Position numbers and translations under genes: made by a program | Notes under the pieces: generated by a model | Database searches by the model: none | The model's input: only the letters and a program-made list of their open reading frames with translations | What the model was told of the DNA's origin: nothing | Assembly: GCA_038496445.1 (NCBI GenBank) | Contig: JALMLS010000322.1 | Coordinates: 1,116,001 to 1,180,000, forward strand | Source of the DNA: Trichosphaerium sp. ATCC 40318 | Taxonomy: Eukaryota > Discosea > Flabellinia > Trichosidae | Reading direction: 5' to 3' | DNA: 64,000 nt | In this document: positions 36,106-48,680 of the stretch, piece by piece | How the letters are laid out: the number at the start of each line of letters is the position of its first letter | How positions within the stretch are numbered: the stretch's first letter is position 1

Positions 36106-36180
36106 GAAAAAAAGAAAATAACAATTTCTTACAATACATATCACATAACAATTCTAAAAAGGTTTGATACAATCATTACA
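36106..36180 (+). repeat. Direct repeat, copy 2
   Basis: Diverged same-orientation copy of 34772-34846, about 1.3 kb downstream. The two copies may mark the ends of another element covering the stretch between them. Confidence 0.6.
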
Positions 36181-36856
36181 GGGGCAGTCTCAGCCTTAAT
36201 TCAACTTTTTCCTGTTCTATGAGTGATAAAAGTAGATTTATTGGTTATAGCCTCTTCCCATATAATTACATATTTTGGTATGCCTACAATGCACAAATAA
36301 GGCCTCAAACTCAAAAAAATTGTTTATTTTATATTTCTCCTACCAACACCTACCAGACTGTAATTACTATAAATTAGCTTTACACATCACATACTTTTGC
36401 ACATTTGCAGCAAATGATAACTTTGGATGAAAAAGGTAGAATTCAGATAATGTTTCTACTTTTGCCTAAAACTCCCTGGTTCATGTTAAAATAGTAATGT
36501 AAAGCCCTATTTAAGTGTTTTTGGTGAATTCATTACTTGAATTCACTTATTTACACTTTAAAACACTGTGTAATGAATAACAGAAACTGTTTTACATTCT
36601 GAAGTGGCTATCTATTTTTTTAGTGTCTTTTTTGGTGTGATCCTTGAAGTCATTATTTTTTTTCTTTGCATTGTCAGTCTTTGTGTATGCTCTCACTTAT
36701 CTACAAAACTGTTATCAACATTTTGCCTTCTAAACATTAACTAAAAGCATGTACAAGGCACATACTGGTACACATACAAAGCCATATTTCATCTATATTG
36801 AACTCTTTTTTGCCAATTTAAGGCCAACTGACTACAAAAACAATCTGAGATTTATT

Positions 36857-38074
36857 TCACAATTGTATTATCATGACAGTTACATTATCTGTGCTTCCGC
36901 CCTTTATAGCCCCAACTAACAATAACTTGGCTTGTACAGTTGTATTGCTCTAATTCAAAATAAGTACAACCCTTGTGCAACCAGCATACCTCATCTTTGA
37001 TTATGTCAACTGCTGCTTGTGGTTCAATAACATCCCATACCTAATACCCACATGAGCTATCAATGGCTTTGTTACAAAAAGCATCATACACCATCACAAG
37101 CCAGTATCACATGTGTGTCCCTGGCAGTCAGTACAGTGCGCACAAAATGAGGTTCATTTGTTATGTATTTACTGGACTTCATGTGCATATCACCTACCAT
37201 ACATTATTTGAATACTGCACAATAATGTTTCCAGATAACGTACCCAATGACCGTGTGATTGCCAACATGCCATTGACACGCCCATTTTTTACAAATCCGC
37301 CAACATCAGTAACACGCTTTGCTTCCTCGGGATCACTAGCAGCGTGGTCCTTACACTTTATAAGCAACATGATAAGCCGTGAAAGCAACCAACCTTTGTG
37401 AGCACATTTGCCTTGCCATCTGATACCAGAATCGCACGTGAGTCGCCAACATTAGCCACATAAAGTACCTGCAAGTAATTGCATTAGCCAAATTCTTCTT
37501 GATAACATGTGTGCTGAAGGGTTGAAAACAACTGAAAAAACAAAAAAAACAAAAAAAAAAAACGTTTAAATCCACCCGTTAAATCGTACCCTGTCATCTC
37601 CTTCCTTTTTAAGTATGGCACTAACAACGCAAGCCCCAGCGGCTGGCACAGTCGGCTTCATCGCAGCGTCACATTTCTGGAAAGCACTCCAAAATGTGTC
37701 TTTAGTAATATTTCCCTTTGCCACCTCTTCTAGGATGTGCTATAGCGCGTTGGTCTAGCAAACGACAGATCGGTTACATACCTCGTGTAAATGGCTTTGG
37801 CAAAATAATGACGCGCCCTTGCCTCCATGACCATCGTGAACCTACTACATTTAACATCATCTTCAGTAGACGTCAAACAAGGTACAGCAAAGTAACCAGT
37901 AGTGTTTTCCCCACCAAACTTATCAATTATCGTGTGAGTATCCTAGTACGTATTAGGGACGCTATTCAGAGCAATAAATAAATAACGTGCCTCCATTTTG
38001 CGCCTGTGCCTAGAATTTCTATCTGCAACGACGCCCACGGCTTTAACAGAAGTGTAGGATGCCTTTGTAGCCAT
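36857..38074 (-). CDS. PP2C-family Ser/Thr phosphatase
   Basis: Starts MATKASYTSVKAVGVVADRN (ATG 38074; an in-frame ATG at 38155 is an alternative). The PP2C motifs appear in order over about eight exons: RRKMEDTHTIID, VHDGHGGKGASLF, AAGACVVSAIL, VLYVANVGDSRAILVSDGKA, DHKASDPEEAKRV, GRVNGMLAITRSLGD, HVILACDG, VWDVIEPQAAVDIIKDE and GGSTDNVTVMIIQL. The metal-binding Asp of DGHGG, the D of LACDG and the D of STDNVTV are all present, so a Mn/Mg-dependent phosphatase is expected. It is soluble, with no targeting signal. The 3' end abuts the repeat island. Some introns (37190-37240 area, 36905-37005) are placed by the family pattern. Confidence 0.85.
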
Positions 38075-38757
38075 TGTTGCGCACTCAGAGGGCTGTTTAG
38101 TGGTTTTTGAACGGTCCGGACTTTTGAGCAACTCGAAAAAAACGCAGACGTACAAATTCCTAAGTTATCAAGTGCACCTGTAATGCTCGGTAAATTGCTA
38201 CTATACGTAGCAGCGGCAGTGTTGCTACATGTGACATACGTAGCGTCACTGAGTATGTACAAAATTACTTAACGTTTCTAACGATGTCTTTGCGTTAGGA
38301 CAGACTAATTTACGCCAAGCCAATGAGAATTTTACGCCAACAACGCAGGTGAGTAGCTACACGTAGCTAAAGCATAATAATATGACGTAGATTGTGATAG
38401 AATGCGCTGGCGTACTTCTAATGGCAGCGTGGGGGTCAGCCATGCTCTATTCCGATATGAAGCCAATCAAAGCCTCTAGAGTAAACGCAAACATGTACGT
38501 AACACCATTGTAGCGTGTAATGGTAATGACATTGCAAAACTGGACTAATCCAATCAAAATCGTCGTGTATATGTACTAACACACTACTCTAGACCGTACA
38601 ATTCGTTCTTGCACAGCAAAAGTTTTATGACATTTAATCACAGAGGGAAACAATTATTTTCAAAATTGAACAAGCAATAAACGTTCATGTACACATGTAA
38701 TTGCGTTGACGCTTTAACCTGCCAAGTTTTTAGTCAACACTTTTTTTAATTTCACAA
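38075..38757. promoter_or_regulatory. Divergent intergenic region
   Basis: About 680 bases between the PP2C start and the mitochondrial-looking gene. I saw no coding or RNA-gene signal. Confidence 0.35.
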
Positions 38758-39272
38758 ATGTTACAATCATTCAGCCGCACAGCTTACCTGGCCAGAGGAA
38801 TCAACACTACGTCTTCCATCCGCTCAGTAAAGACATTTAACCCACAACACATCTATTCGAAGCCTACAAAACGCGCAGGCCGTGTACTAAGGTCCCGCGT
38901 GCGCAATCAGGCACAAGAACATGGTGTTAACCCAAACATGTGCAATAGGCACATAAAAGAACATTTAATGAAGCTAGGTGAGTAGGCGTGCGTTTTTAAG
39001 CGTACCATGGTACTTTTTGTCTTACATCACTAACAAGCGTAGGTGTGCAAGGTTTTAACCCATCCAAGAAGGTAAAGCAAGAGATGGAGTGGGAAAAACA
39101 AGGCTACGATGTTGACTTTCGCTCCAGTAAGGAACTGCGTAGCGACCCTGAATTCATGGAAGATATTGAACGACAAGCAGAAGCAGAGATGATAGAGCAA
39201 TTGAAGAGCTCAACTACAGCCAAGATAAAAAAGAACAAAAACCAACAAAGACGATTGCAGGACGACGTTTAA
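38758..39272 (+). CDS. Hypothetical protein with mitochondrial presequence
   Basis: Two exons joined through a GTGAGT intron (about 38976-39042) give about 149 residues. The N-terminus MLQSFSRTAYLARGINTTSS is basic, hydroxylated and free of acids, typical of a mitochondrial targeting peptide. The body is highly basic (KPTKRAGRVLRSRVRNQAQE) and the C-terminus is charged and helical (QAEAEMIEQLKSSTTAKIKK). It could be a mitochondrial ribosomal or assembly protein; I recognise no specific family. Confidence 0.6.
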
Positions 39273-39473
39273 AAGGCTTTAAAACATGCATGTCACAAAA
39301 CAAACATTTGTATAAATTGAATTGATAAAAACGTGGATAGGACTATGCGATGTAAGCAGGTGGTGTTTTTTGACAGTTACATTTCTGTTATTTCAAAACA
39401 AAATGATCATAATTGCGAAATTGCCTCATATTTCCGTTAAGGCCTACATTGGCATTAAAAAAACAGTGACACT

Positions 39474-41482
39474 ATGTTGAAAGTACTCGGAACATCTCGT
39501 ACACTCTCGTCTCCGCGTGTAGCTGGAGCGAACAGCCGCATTTCAACTAAAACGACCCATAAACGTGCAGTTTACGTTCGACAACGCACTAGAGGTGTTG
39601 CAACGTTCGAAGGTTAGTAATTGTAGCTAATCACGTATAAACCTTACTGTAGCGGATATTGCGTTGAATGAGGACCAAATAGAGGTGTTTGAAACAGCTA
39701 GAACATTCGCGCAAGAACAAATGGCTCCACACGCCGCAGAGTGGGACGAAAAGCAGATATTTCCAGGTACAAGAAGTATTCACCAGCTAAAACAAAATCA
39801 AATGTCATCTCAAGTCCAAAACATCGCCAAGGGCATAAACTTACACGAGAGTAGTTGATACGCTCAGGCAAGCCGCTGAACTGGGTTTGGGAGGAATTTA
39901 TGTGTCTGATGGAGATTTGGGTGGCAGTGAAATGACAAGATTGGATGCCGCCATTGTATTCGAAACGCTCTCAACCGCTTGCGTATCGACAACCGCCTAC
40001 CTTTCAATACACAAGTACGTCTCAGCTCGTGCCACACTATGCGTGTGGTGACAAACATGGCATTAATGTGATGATACAACAACATGATGATGCAACAACC
40101 ATAGCATATTAGTGTCATGATCCATTTTAAACTTGTAAACACATGTGGCGCTGTTTGACTGTTTGTAGCATGTGCGCTGGCATGGTAGACAAGTACGGCA
40201 CACAGAAGCAAAAGGAACAATTTCTACCAGGTATTTTGTACTTTTTGTTTATTAACCCAATTTTTAGACTCTTTTGTTTATTAAACCAATTATGTCAAAG
40301 CCTAACTACCTTAAGGCCTTTGCAGCATGGAAAAACTTGCATCATATTGCCTCACTGAACCAAACGCTGGGTCAGACGCTGCAGCGTTACGCACACAAGC
40401 AAAGGAATCTGGCGGTGATTGGATTCTAAATGGGGAAAAGGTAAGTTATCTCTCGCGATCACAAACACACTTGACAACAACCGCAGCTTTTCCAAAGTAT
40501 TCACCATCAATGTGTAGGCTTTTATCAGTGGTGCTGGGTCAAGTGACGTGTACCTTATAATGGCACGAACAGGAGAAGCTGGTATGCCAAAAACTGTACA
40601 ATCCTGAGGAAAAAGAAGCCTAATCCTTTTTTGTTTATCATTAGGTCCAAAAGGTATTTCTTGTTTTATCGTACCGAAAGATGCACCTGGCCTCTCTTTT
40701 GGGAAGAAAGAAGCCAAGGCAAGTTGAGATTAAGATTTAGTGACGAAAATAAATGAATTTGACTAGCTTGGGTGGAATTCACAACCAACTCGCCAAGTCG
40801 TCATGCAAGACTGTAAAATTCCAAAGGAAAATATGTTGGGTAAACCAGGCCAAGGCTTCGAAATAGCGATGGTTGGCCTTGATGGTGGCAGGATCAATAT
40901 TGGCACGTTGTCACATGCTTTACAATACCCTTCCAGTTTGCTAACAGCCTCAATGCAGCGGCATGCTCAGTAGGTGGTGCTCACGCCTGTCTCAAACTAG
41001 CCAAAGAACACGCCACTGTGCGCAAAGCGTTTGGTAAACCACTATCCTCACTACAAAGCATTCAATTCAAGTTGGCTGACATGGCGACAGACATTTATGC
41101 GTCCAGAATGCTGGTGCGTTGTATTTGAGTAGTGCTTTCTTATCTCATAACAACATTTCAAAAGGTGCGTAATGCGGCCAAGCTCATGGATGCGAACGAC
41201 CCGAGTTTAACGGTAGGCGCTGCAATGGCAAAACAGTTTGCAACTGATAGGTGTTTCAATGTACGTAGAGAGAATTAGACTCGCTTCGAGTAAATGATGT
41301 AACAAATGCCTTGATAGGTTTGCAATGATGCACTTCAAGTTTTTGGAGGCTACGGTTATCTCAAAGAGTACCCCATTGAACGGTATGTGCGTGATTTGCG
41401 TGTACATCAAATTTTAGAAGGTACAAACGAGATTATGCGTGTCATAATATCCCGCAAATTGCTAAGTCACGACTTTCAATAA
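39474..41482 (+). CDS. ACAD8: Isobutyryl-CoA dehydrogenase, mitochondrial
   Basis: The N-terminus [20 protein letters not shown] is a basic mitochondrial presequence. The mature part follows the ACAD8 pattern closely: [98 protein letters not shown] and [20 protein letters not shown]. The substrate-binding and catalytic end reads [20 protein letters not shown] and [12 protein letters not shown], with the Glu of LEGTNE as the expected base. It oxidises isobutyryl-CoA in valine breakdown, passing electrons to ETF. About ten introns, some 40-60 bases. The stop is at 41482. Confidence 0.93.
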
Positions 41483-41541
41483 AAATATCTTGTACACAAT
41501 GTTGGGTTGCCATTACAAAAAAAAAACTTGAGTGCAACCTT

Positions 41542-42287
41542 TTACAATTCGACGTGATAGTACGACTCCATTGGTGCTAGTAGCTTTTCAAAGTTATAGC
41601 ATCCCTCCTTCATACCGTATACAGGCTTATCTGCTACAAGCTAAAAGTGCACAACGCGTCAGTATAGGCGTATCGAGAAAGCTTTCTTCAAAGTGTAGTA
41701 CCTGTTGACAAAGGTTGGTACTGGTCAGGTGCTTGGCACGCAATAGCATGCACAAGTCATTGCAATTCCTACGAAGATGGTCGCAAGCTTTATGTTTAAG
41801 TATCATTCGGACACAGCTGCGAACTTGTTTCGCCAGGGGATCGTCCTCGTAATGCAGAGCGTTTGAGTCCGGTCCCTCCAACTTGTGTATAACCTGTATT
41901 ACGTGCGAATGAGCATGATAAAATATAAAAAAAAAAGACATTTCTATCAACACATACTGTTTCAATAAGATTCTCTAGCTGGGGGTTCCATTTGAGCAAT
42001 AAGTCTACTAGGTCTTTCTTGTGGACTGCGTCGTATTGGTTTCTTTTACCTCGCAGCTGTTTTGGTATCAGCGCTTGAGCCATTTTGTCCAAGCGCTCTA
42101 TCACCTCGCCTACATACTCGTCCGCCTCCGGTACGCGCATAAATGTCTTCTTGTTAGGTTTGTGTGGCCTAGACCAATCAACAGCTTGAAAATGCGCACG
42201 TTAGGCATGCCACGTGATAATAATAATAACATGCTTACCATTTACGCTGACTATTACCATCAACACCAATAGCGTCGTTATATGCAT
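41542..42287 (-). CDS. Secreted cysteine-containing hypothetical protein
   Basis: ATG 42287 opens a clear signal peptide (MHITTLLVLMVIVSVNA), then VDWSRPHKPNKKTFMRVPEA after an intron. The body is helical (YVGEVIERLDKMAQALI, DLVDLLLKWNPQLENLIE) and carries six cysteines in its last third (RSCVRMILKHKACDHLRRNC, NDLC, NLCQQ, EGCYNF). This suggests a disulphide-bonded luminal or extracellular helical bundle. About 187 residues. It ends MESYYHVEL. No family is recognised; a saposin-like fold is conceivable but the cysteine spacing does not prove it. Confidence 0.6.
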
Positions 42288-42568
42288 GGATACAGAAATT
42301 ATGGTACCAGATACGTTTGTTCAAGTTTATTATGACGAAATCTTTTTTAACATCTCAGAGCTGTGATAAGTCCACGCTGAAACTTAACGTCCGTGCTAAC
42401 TTACCAAAACTGCTGTGACGGTGCTACTGCGATGCAGTGCGCCTCACAAACAAAAAAATACACAGGTCGTTTCGAGTTAAGTTGAGATTGTTCGCTTTTA
42501 TTAATAAGTATACGTAAAAAGTCTGTTTTTGTGATGCGAGAGCTGCTAAATACTACAAAAAAGGGGTG

Positions 42569-45500
42569 TCAAAGGTTCTGGTACAGATGGCTTGATCCCG
42601 ACATAGTCGCGTTTTCGTCGTAAATGCCGCTAACATTGGCGCTGTCCATTTGTCCACCTCGGCTAGCAACTGCTTGATACGCTTTGGCACCACCAGCAGT
42701 GGCTGCAGCTGCAACTACAAGGACTGCTGCAACAATACCGATTATAGCCTATTTGAGCAATAGACTAGTTAGTTTTATAATAAAGCCAGCGCAAGACACA
42801 AAAAATAAAGGGACGTACAGCTACACCGAGACTGGCTTTTGGCGTGGCAACTGCTGAAGGCGCCTGAAATACGGTACAAGCAAGATCGATGGATTCGCAG
42901 CCAGTGGTTTCGTTACAGTACGCAACTTCACAGACGTCCGGACGAGCCACACATTCCACTGGTTTCGTAGTGCAATTCCCTGTAGCCTCATCGCAGAATG
43001 CTATTTTGCACTTGGATGTGTTCTCTGGGATGCACTCCGTTTCAGTTCTGTTCTCGTAAACACATCGCTCAGCGCTTGTAGTTGCATTACCATTGCAAAA
43101 ATCGTTGGTGCAGGGGTTGCCGTCATCACAAGCAATCTTTGGATCGATTCTGACATTACTGCATTCTGTAACAAAGTCACAGGTATCTATCGTGCACATA
43201 TCGTTATCATTGCACGGATCAAGGTTCGCTTTATAGCTACATTTTCCAGTATCTGCATCACATGTGTTGTTACCACATTTAGTATTTGGCGCACAAGTGA
43301 TAGGTGTCGCAACACACGACCCTGTTGCAATGTCACATTGGTACGTTGCGCATTTATCGTTACAAACACCAGGGTTCTCTGGAGTGGCTACGCCAAACTG
43401 ATCTTTGCCAGCACACTGTGTGAAAAACGGTTAATCACCAGAACTTGGGGGTGGGATTGATAAAAATGGAATGGATGAATACACGTACGATATTATTCTG
43501 TGAGTCCGTAGGGTCGCAGGTAAGACTTACAATCTTGCCACCAACACTACGCTGGCACAAGTTGCACTCTCTATTTGCACGTATAACGCAGCCATTATAT
43601 GGCATGGATGGATAGGTGCCCGCTGGTGGTCCTGCAGGGTCACAACCTGTTACTGTACATGCGTCCTGGTCCACACACAGTGCTGCGTGGGAAGCACGTT
43701 GACACCCACCAACACGCTGACATGTAGCAACAACACACGCATCAGCACTAACGCAAGCATTTTCTAAACGAGTTATATTAGTCCTCCAGTCATGTCACAC
43801 GCGAAGAACCAAAGCAACGAAAAACCTCTCCCAAACAAAAGAAAATCAGATTTTCGAACGCACTTATTGCAGAATCAGTGTGTTTGCACTCTGGTCCATG
43901 GGGATTGTAGTTACCACCTATAAGTGTAGGTGCGTTTTCAGGACCAGGTGGATTTTGGCAGACATCGTCTGTGCAGACGTCCCCATCATTACACTGAGCA
44001 AGGCCTAACACACAACAATTAGTAAACCAAAAACAATTGTACAGGTTAAGAGTCCTATGAACCATTTTTTGAATATTTCGACAGTACAAAAAACGCAATC
44101 TAAACCAATTGGTCTATATAAGTGTACCATTGGGACCAACAGGATTGTGCGGCAAATGTTGACAACCTACAGCATGAGAGGCGCAAATGTCTTGAGTGCA
44201 AGGGTTTCTATCACCACAGTCGTTTGGGCAGAGGCATTGGTTACCACAAGCGCAGAACCCTTTGCATGCAGCACCACAGGAGCTACTGCCCTTACACAAG
44301 GTTTCAACAAGGTTCTTACGGACTACTGCAAGATCTTCTGGTCTTGCTGTTGGTGAAAAAAAGGCATGGGATGCATCATTTTCGACTAGTCCTAGCAAAG
44401 CTTTCTTGTCGATACCTTCTCTGCTATTCGGGCCCGATGCTTGTTTGCCAACGCCCACAACATAAACAATATAACCTTCGCCCTGTGGAGGAGGCTTGGT
44501 CAATACGTCTTGGTAGATGTGTTAGCGATCACATTTGCTATTTTCTCCAGCAACAGACAAATGCCGGGGCAAAGGGGGTTAGCACGTACTTGTCCTGATG
44601 AGATTTTCCCAACCTCTGTTGTTTCCGTCTTGCCTATTGTTTACGCCATCTGTCATAACAATCATGACACGTTTAACACCAGGCCTAGCTCTTGACAAGG
44701 CTGATCTCGCTTTGTCAATGCCACAAGGGATGCATGTCCAGCCTCCCAGTTTGGCATAGTTCCGGTAGTTTTGAGAAATGTCGGTCAACTTGTGGATCAC
44801 GCTGTTATGATCTGCTGTAAGTTCCAAGTCTATCTTTTCTTTACCCTCAGTAGAGTAGGATGATATACCTTAAACAGCAAAAAAAAGTTAGATTATTGAA
44901 TTACACTTTGTGGAAAAGGTAGTCGACTGACAGTCAACATCGACTACGGCCAGAGAACTGTATTTTTTCAAAGAAAACCGCACCAAATCGGACCAAACCA
45001 GGTTCAGGAAAGCTTCTAACTACTTCTCGGGCCCAGGCCGCTACGTTTCGGAGTTTTTCATGAAGTCTCATGGATCCTGAGTAATCCAACACTGTACACA
45101 CGTCAGGCAACCCCACCAGCAAACAAATAACGCACCAAATACTAGATCTAGAGGCTCGACACACGTTTCTTTACAAGCAGCCGTCTTTGCAAAAGCGTTT
45201 ACAGCTGTGCCAGGATAAATCGCGTCTAGTCTGAAGTGTCCAGGCAAAAAGTGGAACGTTGTGCCATCAGTGTAAGTCATTCTAACAGAACCGAGCGTGT
45301 CAGAATAAATGGTTCAATTTTGTTTTTGTTTCATTTGACAAAGAAGGGCTACTCCTGAACCAACAACAACAATAAAATAGAGTAAAAAATTGTGACGCAC
45401 TTGCAAACATGGTTGTTCGTTGGATCAAGCCACAAATTGCTAACATCTCTGGCGCTCACTGCTGCGTTTCTAATGTAACGTACACAGTTGCGCGGGTGTT

Positions 45501-45998
45501 TGCCAAGTTCACCTTGTGGGCCTCCATATATTGCTGTAACTACTTCTACAGGACCTCGGTTGAAACTACTTCCATCAATGTGCATGAGCGGCAGTACGGT
45601 GGTGTCTAATTTGTTCAGCGTTTCACAAGAGCCAGGACATTGTCTAAACACTTGATTCTAGGTGTCATTTAGTGGGAGTGCTTTTTTGCAGTGTAAAATG
45701 TGTAAATAGAATCCCGTACTGTGGCGAATTGGTAAATGTACGAAACAAAGACGTGACCAGGCGCTGGGTGATTATAGTGCACAGCAAACCGTCTCCCAGG
45801 AGCGTCGTACGCAAGGTAAGCGTCGTATCTGCCCTAATTGATTTTTTGGATGAGCTACAAGCGTATAAAACGTCTAATGGACCGAACCTTTTGAGTTGGG
45901 TCGTCACTGACTAGCACGCGGGCAGAAAACACTTGCGGCGATGCGCAAGTAACTGCAACAAGTGCTGATACAAATATCAGTATCAAACCTTGAAGCAT
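42569..45998 (-). CDS. Type I membrane protein with vWA and CTDC cysteine-rich repeats
   Basis: It begins with a signal peptide (MLQGLILIFVSALVAVTCAS). A vWA domain follows: CVEPLDLVF and VLDYSGSM (MIDAS D-x-S-x-S), RVMIVMTDGVNNRQDG, GYIVYVVGVGK. Next are Cys-rich modules: CGAACKGFCACGNQCLCPND, CNDGDVCTDDVC, CNDNDMCTIDTC and CDDGNPCTNDFC. The C-x-D-x-x-x-CTxDxC pattern is the CTDC repeat of Dictyostelium extracellular matrix proteins. Near the C-terminus VAIIGIVAAVLVVAAAATAG is a transmembrane helix, followed by a short tail ending SGSSHLYQNL. The layout is that of an adhesion receptor: extracellular ligand-binding domain, stalk, single span. About 11 introns; those at 44340-45660 are only roughly placed. 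Confidence 0.8.
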
Positions 45999-46176
45999 CG
46001 CTTGCAGCAGTTGATTTTTTGAATATGGAAATTTATTTCCGCATTTGGTCAATACTCTGCGGCAAAGTGAAACAAACAAAAATTACTTTATAAGCGAACT
46101 ACACGTGCAAGGTTTTTACTACTGCAACTCTCAGGTAATTTGTGAGAGGGAAAAAAGCATTCACAATACATTAGCG

Positions 46177-48680
46177 CTAACACAAGTGCATAAACTGCTC
46201 TTTGTTCTGCTCAGGAAGACTGGCTAATTTGAAAGGGATGTGCGTCACCGATTGGTATCCTTCTTGTCGCGTTGGTAGCTCCAACTTTTTGCGGAAAATG
46301 TTGTACGCTATTCCAGGTACTGGCTTCACGCCTTCAACAAGCTAAAACGAGAGTTAACAATGAACTTGGTTAAAAACTTATTCCATTTCCCATAACGGTT
46401 GGATTAAAAACGATGACCATGAAAATAAGAAAAAAGCAAATCCGACATCCACACTGTATTGTACGTACCCAGCGGTAGTTGTTGAGGTGTTTGGCCAACT
46501 CAATAGAAGTAGACATTACGAAACATCGGACGCGAATGCCGTGCTTAAGTGCGAGTTGTAGATATGGTTGTCTGAGAGAAAAAAATCCAAGTAAGTACAC
46601 TTGGAGTGTAGACCAGGTTTTTATGGCGACTTACCTTGATATTTTACTTGGATTTGTGTTATCTATGACTACATTTCGGCCACCAATGAGTGCAGTAGAC
46701 GCCGCTTTTAAACATTTTGCTATTTGGTAGTGTTAAGTTTGAAGTACGATTCCTTACATGTCCGTGTACCTTTAGTTTTGAGAATATCGCGATTAATTCT
46801 AGTGTATCCATTTGCTGCCATAATCGTCTTGGCAAACGTTGATTTTCCGCTGCCAGGATAGCCCACCTACGAGAAATGCAACATTAATAAACAGCTTGAG
46901 TCTAGTTCAACTCGAAGTGATTTGTTGTTTCAAGAACGCACAAGTATGATCATCTCCTGTTGTGTGCCAATGTAATCGCTTGGGTTGTGTGTGCCTGGGT
47001 CATCACATAAGGCCTGCAAGTCTTCAGGCGAAACACCGTCCCATCCAAAAGCCTCAGGTCCGGCATCCTGGAAGTACTCTGTCTCTGTTTTGAAAGCAAT
47101 GGACAAGTTCCATGCAAACTTCCTGTCAGAGCAACTAAAGTCCTTCTTTCGTGACCCAACAGCAGGTCTACCAGCAGCATCACCGACGTACATACAATTT
47201 GTCTTATCTACAAAAGAAAAAAAAAAGGTTAAAACAGGCCTTTGTTTGGGTTGCTATGGCGTTTACCTGGAGTAATGCCATCGTTGAAACTGCTGCACAT
47301 GAGATCCCACATGGCCAAGTTTGGTTTTCGGAACTCGTCACCAGTAGTAGCGATAAAGGCTTGTATTGGAAAACCAAGTTCGGCAGCGATATCCTCGATT
47401 TTTCCTTTAATGTCGTCCAGCTTCTGTTTGCCCTTGCTGATGCCGGCTTGATTTGTGAATATTACAATTTTGTGCCCGTCACTGCGAGCCTTATGCAACT
47501 TCGAGTGCATCGTCATAGGGAACATCCACTCCCAGTCATGACGATCTGTTGGGAAGCGGCGCCCGGATTTGGTTACGATCAGAGTAGAGTCCATGTCGAA
47601 GCCTGTTATCCGTGCGGAACCTTGTATACCCGGTGGATTGTACACAAGGCATGTAGAATGCATTGACCAATTGCTAGACCCCTAAATGATAACAGGTCAG
47701 TTTAGGATTGTCAACGGAGAATTGTACCTTAGGTTCAGCAGGTTTTGTTGTTGTTCTTTTTGACGTCCTGCCGACATTTGAGATGGTTGAAGCCTAGAAG
47801 AAATCTATGTTAGTCCCACCAGATATTTATCACACGTGTTAACATCACGGCACGCACTGTATTAACGCTTCTTAGCGGTTGTTTGGGTTGTTGTGCTATT
47901 CTTGTGTGTCCGTGCTGTGTCATGCTTAAAGCGCTTCCCCAGATTTGAGAGCCATGATTTGACTGTGTTGGGTTGACTCTGTATGCAGGCTTTGAAGTCG
48001 ACGTAGTAGGTCCTCGTGGCACGCCTGCAAATCCAGAATTCTTGTGAGGTGTCAATGTTTGACATAATGCGTCCACAGAGGGACGTGCAGCATGCAGATT
48101 TAGTGCGTTCTCAATGGCCGAGATGCCAAACAAGCCGTTTTGTTGTCGCGCGTGCATTGATTGGAATGGCGCTGAGGATAAAATTTGCGATATTTGCTGG
48201 TTTGGTAGTGATGTATTGTATCCCTGCGACGCTTTACCGCCATTTGTGCGTTCAACAAAAATTTGCGCGGTACGTTCGTGGAATTGCTTCAACCACGTCA
48301 AATCTTCCTATTCAACACGTTCGTTTTAGTTGTGTATTTTAAAATAAAAAGTTGTACAGGCCATGGAATGGAGAAAGGATCTTCTTCCTCTGCTACTACG
48401 TATGTAGGGTCCACCTCTGCAGAACCTAAACGGGTGTTAAAGCCGACAAGCCAAACAGGTTCCACGAAAACCTAACACTGTGTCTAAACATACACGCTGT
48501 TGTGGAAACACAGCACTTGAGCGTATCCGCGAGCTCTGGGAAGTCTTTTGTAATTTCAAAGATTTCAGTTGCTGCAACGATTTCTGGTTTAGTCTGATGC
48601 TTAACAACGTAGTCATGCTCTCTGGTAGTGAGACTTCCAGCTCTGCGTAAAATTTCAGCGAGTAGTGCAATCTGCGACAT
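46177..48680 (-). CDS. PNKP: Polynucleotide kinase 3'-phosphatase with novel N-terminus
   Basis: The catalytic core is clear. The HAD phosphatase has [63 protein letters not shown] and [20 protein letters not shown]. The kinase has [20 protein letters not shown] (P-loop), [14 protein letters not shown] and [14 protein letters not shown]. The first motif is D-x-D-S-T where the family usually has D-x-D-G-T. The usual N-terminal FHA domain is absent. Instead about 270 residues precede the core: [20 protein letters not shown], then a Gln/Asn/Ser-rich linker that includes [17 protein letters not shown]. The frame runs across two introns into the core (joins near 47820 and 47700). It repairs 5'-OH/3'-phosphate DNA ends in the nucleus. 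Confidence 0.85.

Larger units (their letters stand above)
31415..36856. repeat. AT-rich repeat island, probable nested mobile elements
   Basis: A 5.4 kb stretch with no intact multi-exon gene and visibly lower GC than its surroundings. It contains inverted, direct and tandem repeats listed separately, plus one orphan coding fragment. No transposase or reverse-transcriptase motif was found in any frame. It lies between the Mdm35-like and PP2C genes, which are both intact, so the insertion spared them. Confidence 0.7.

Noticed and set aside
31415..36856. Search for transposase, reverse transcriptase or integrase motifs in the island.
   Set aside because: No frame of useful length shows such motifs, so only a non-autonomous element is claimed.
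48016..48342. Plus-strand frame with CCRAC and CDICWFG that looks like a zinc finger.
   Set aside because: It is antisense to the PNKP N-terminal exon, whose frame continues across introns into the catalytic core.
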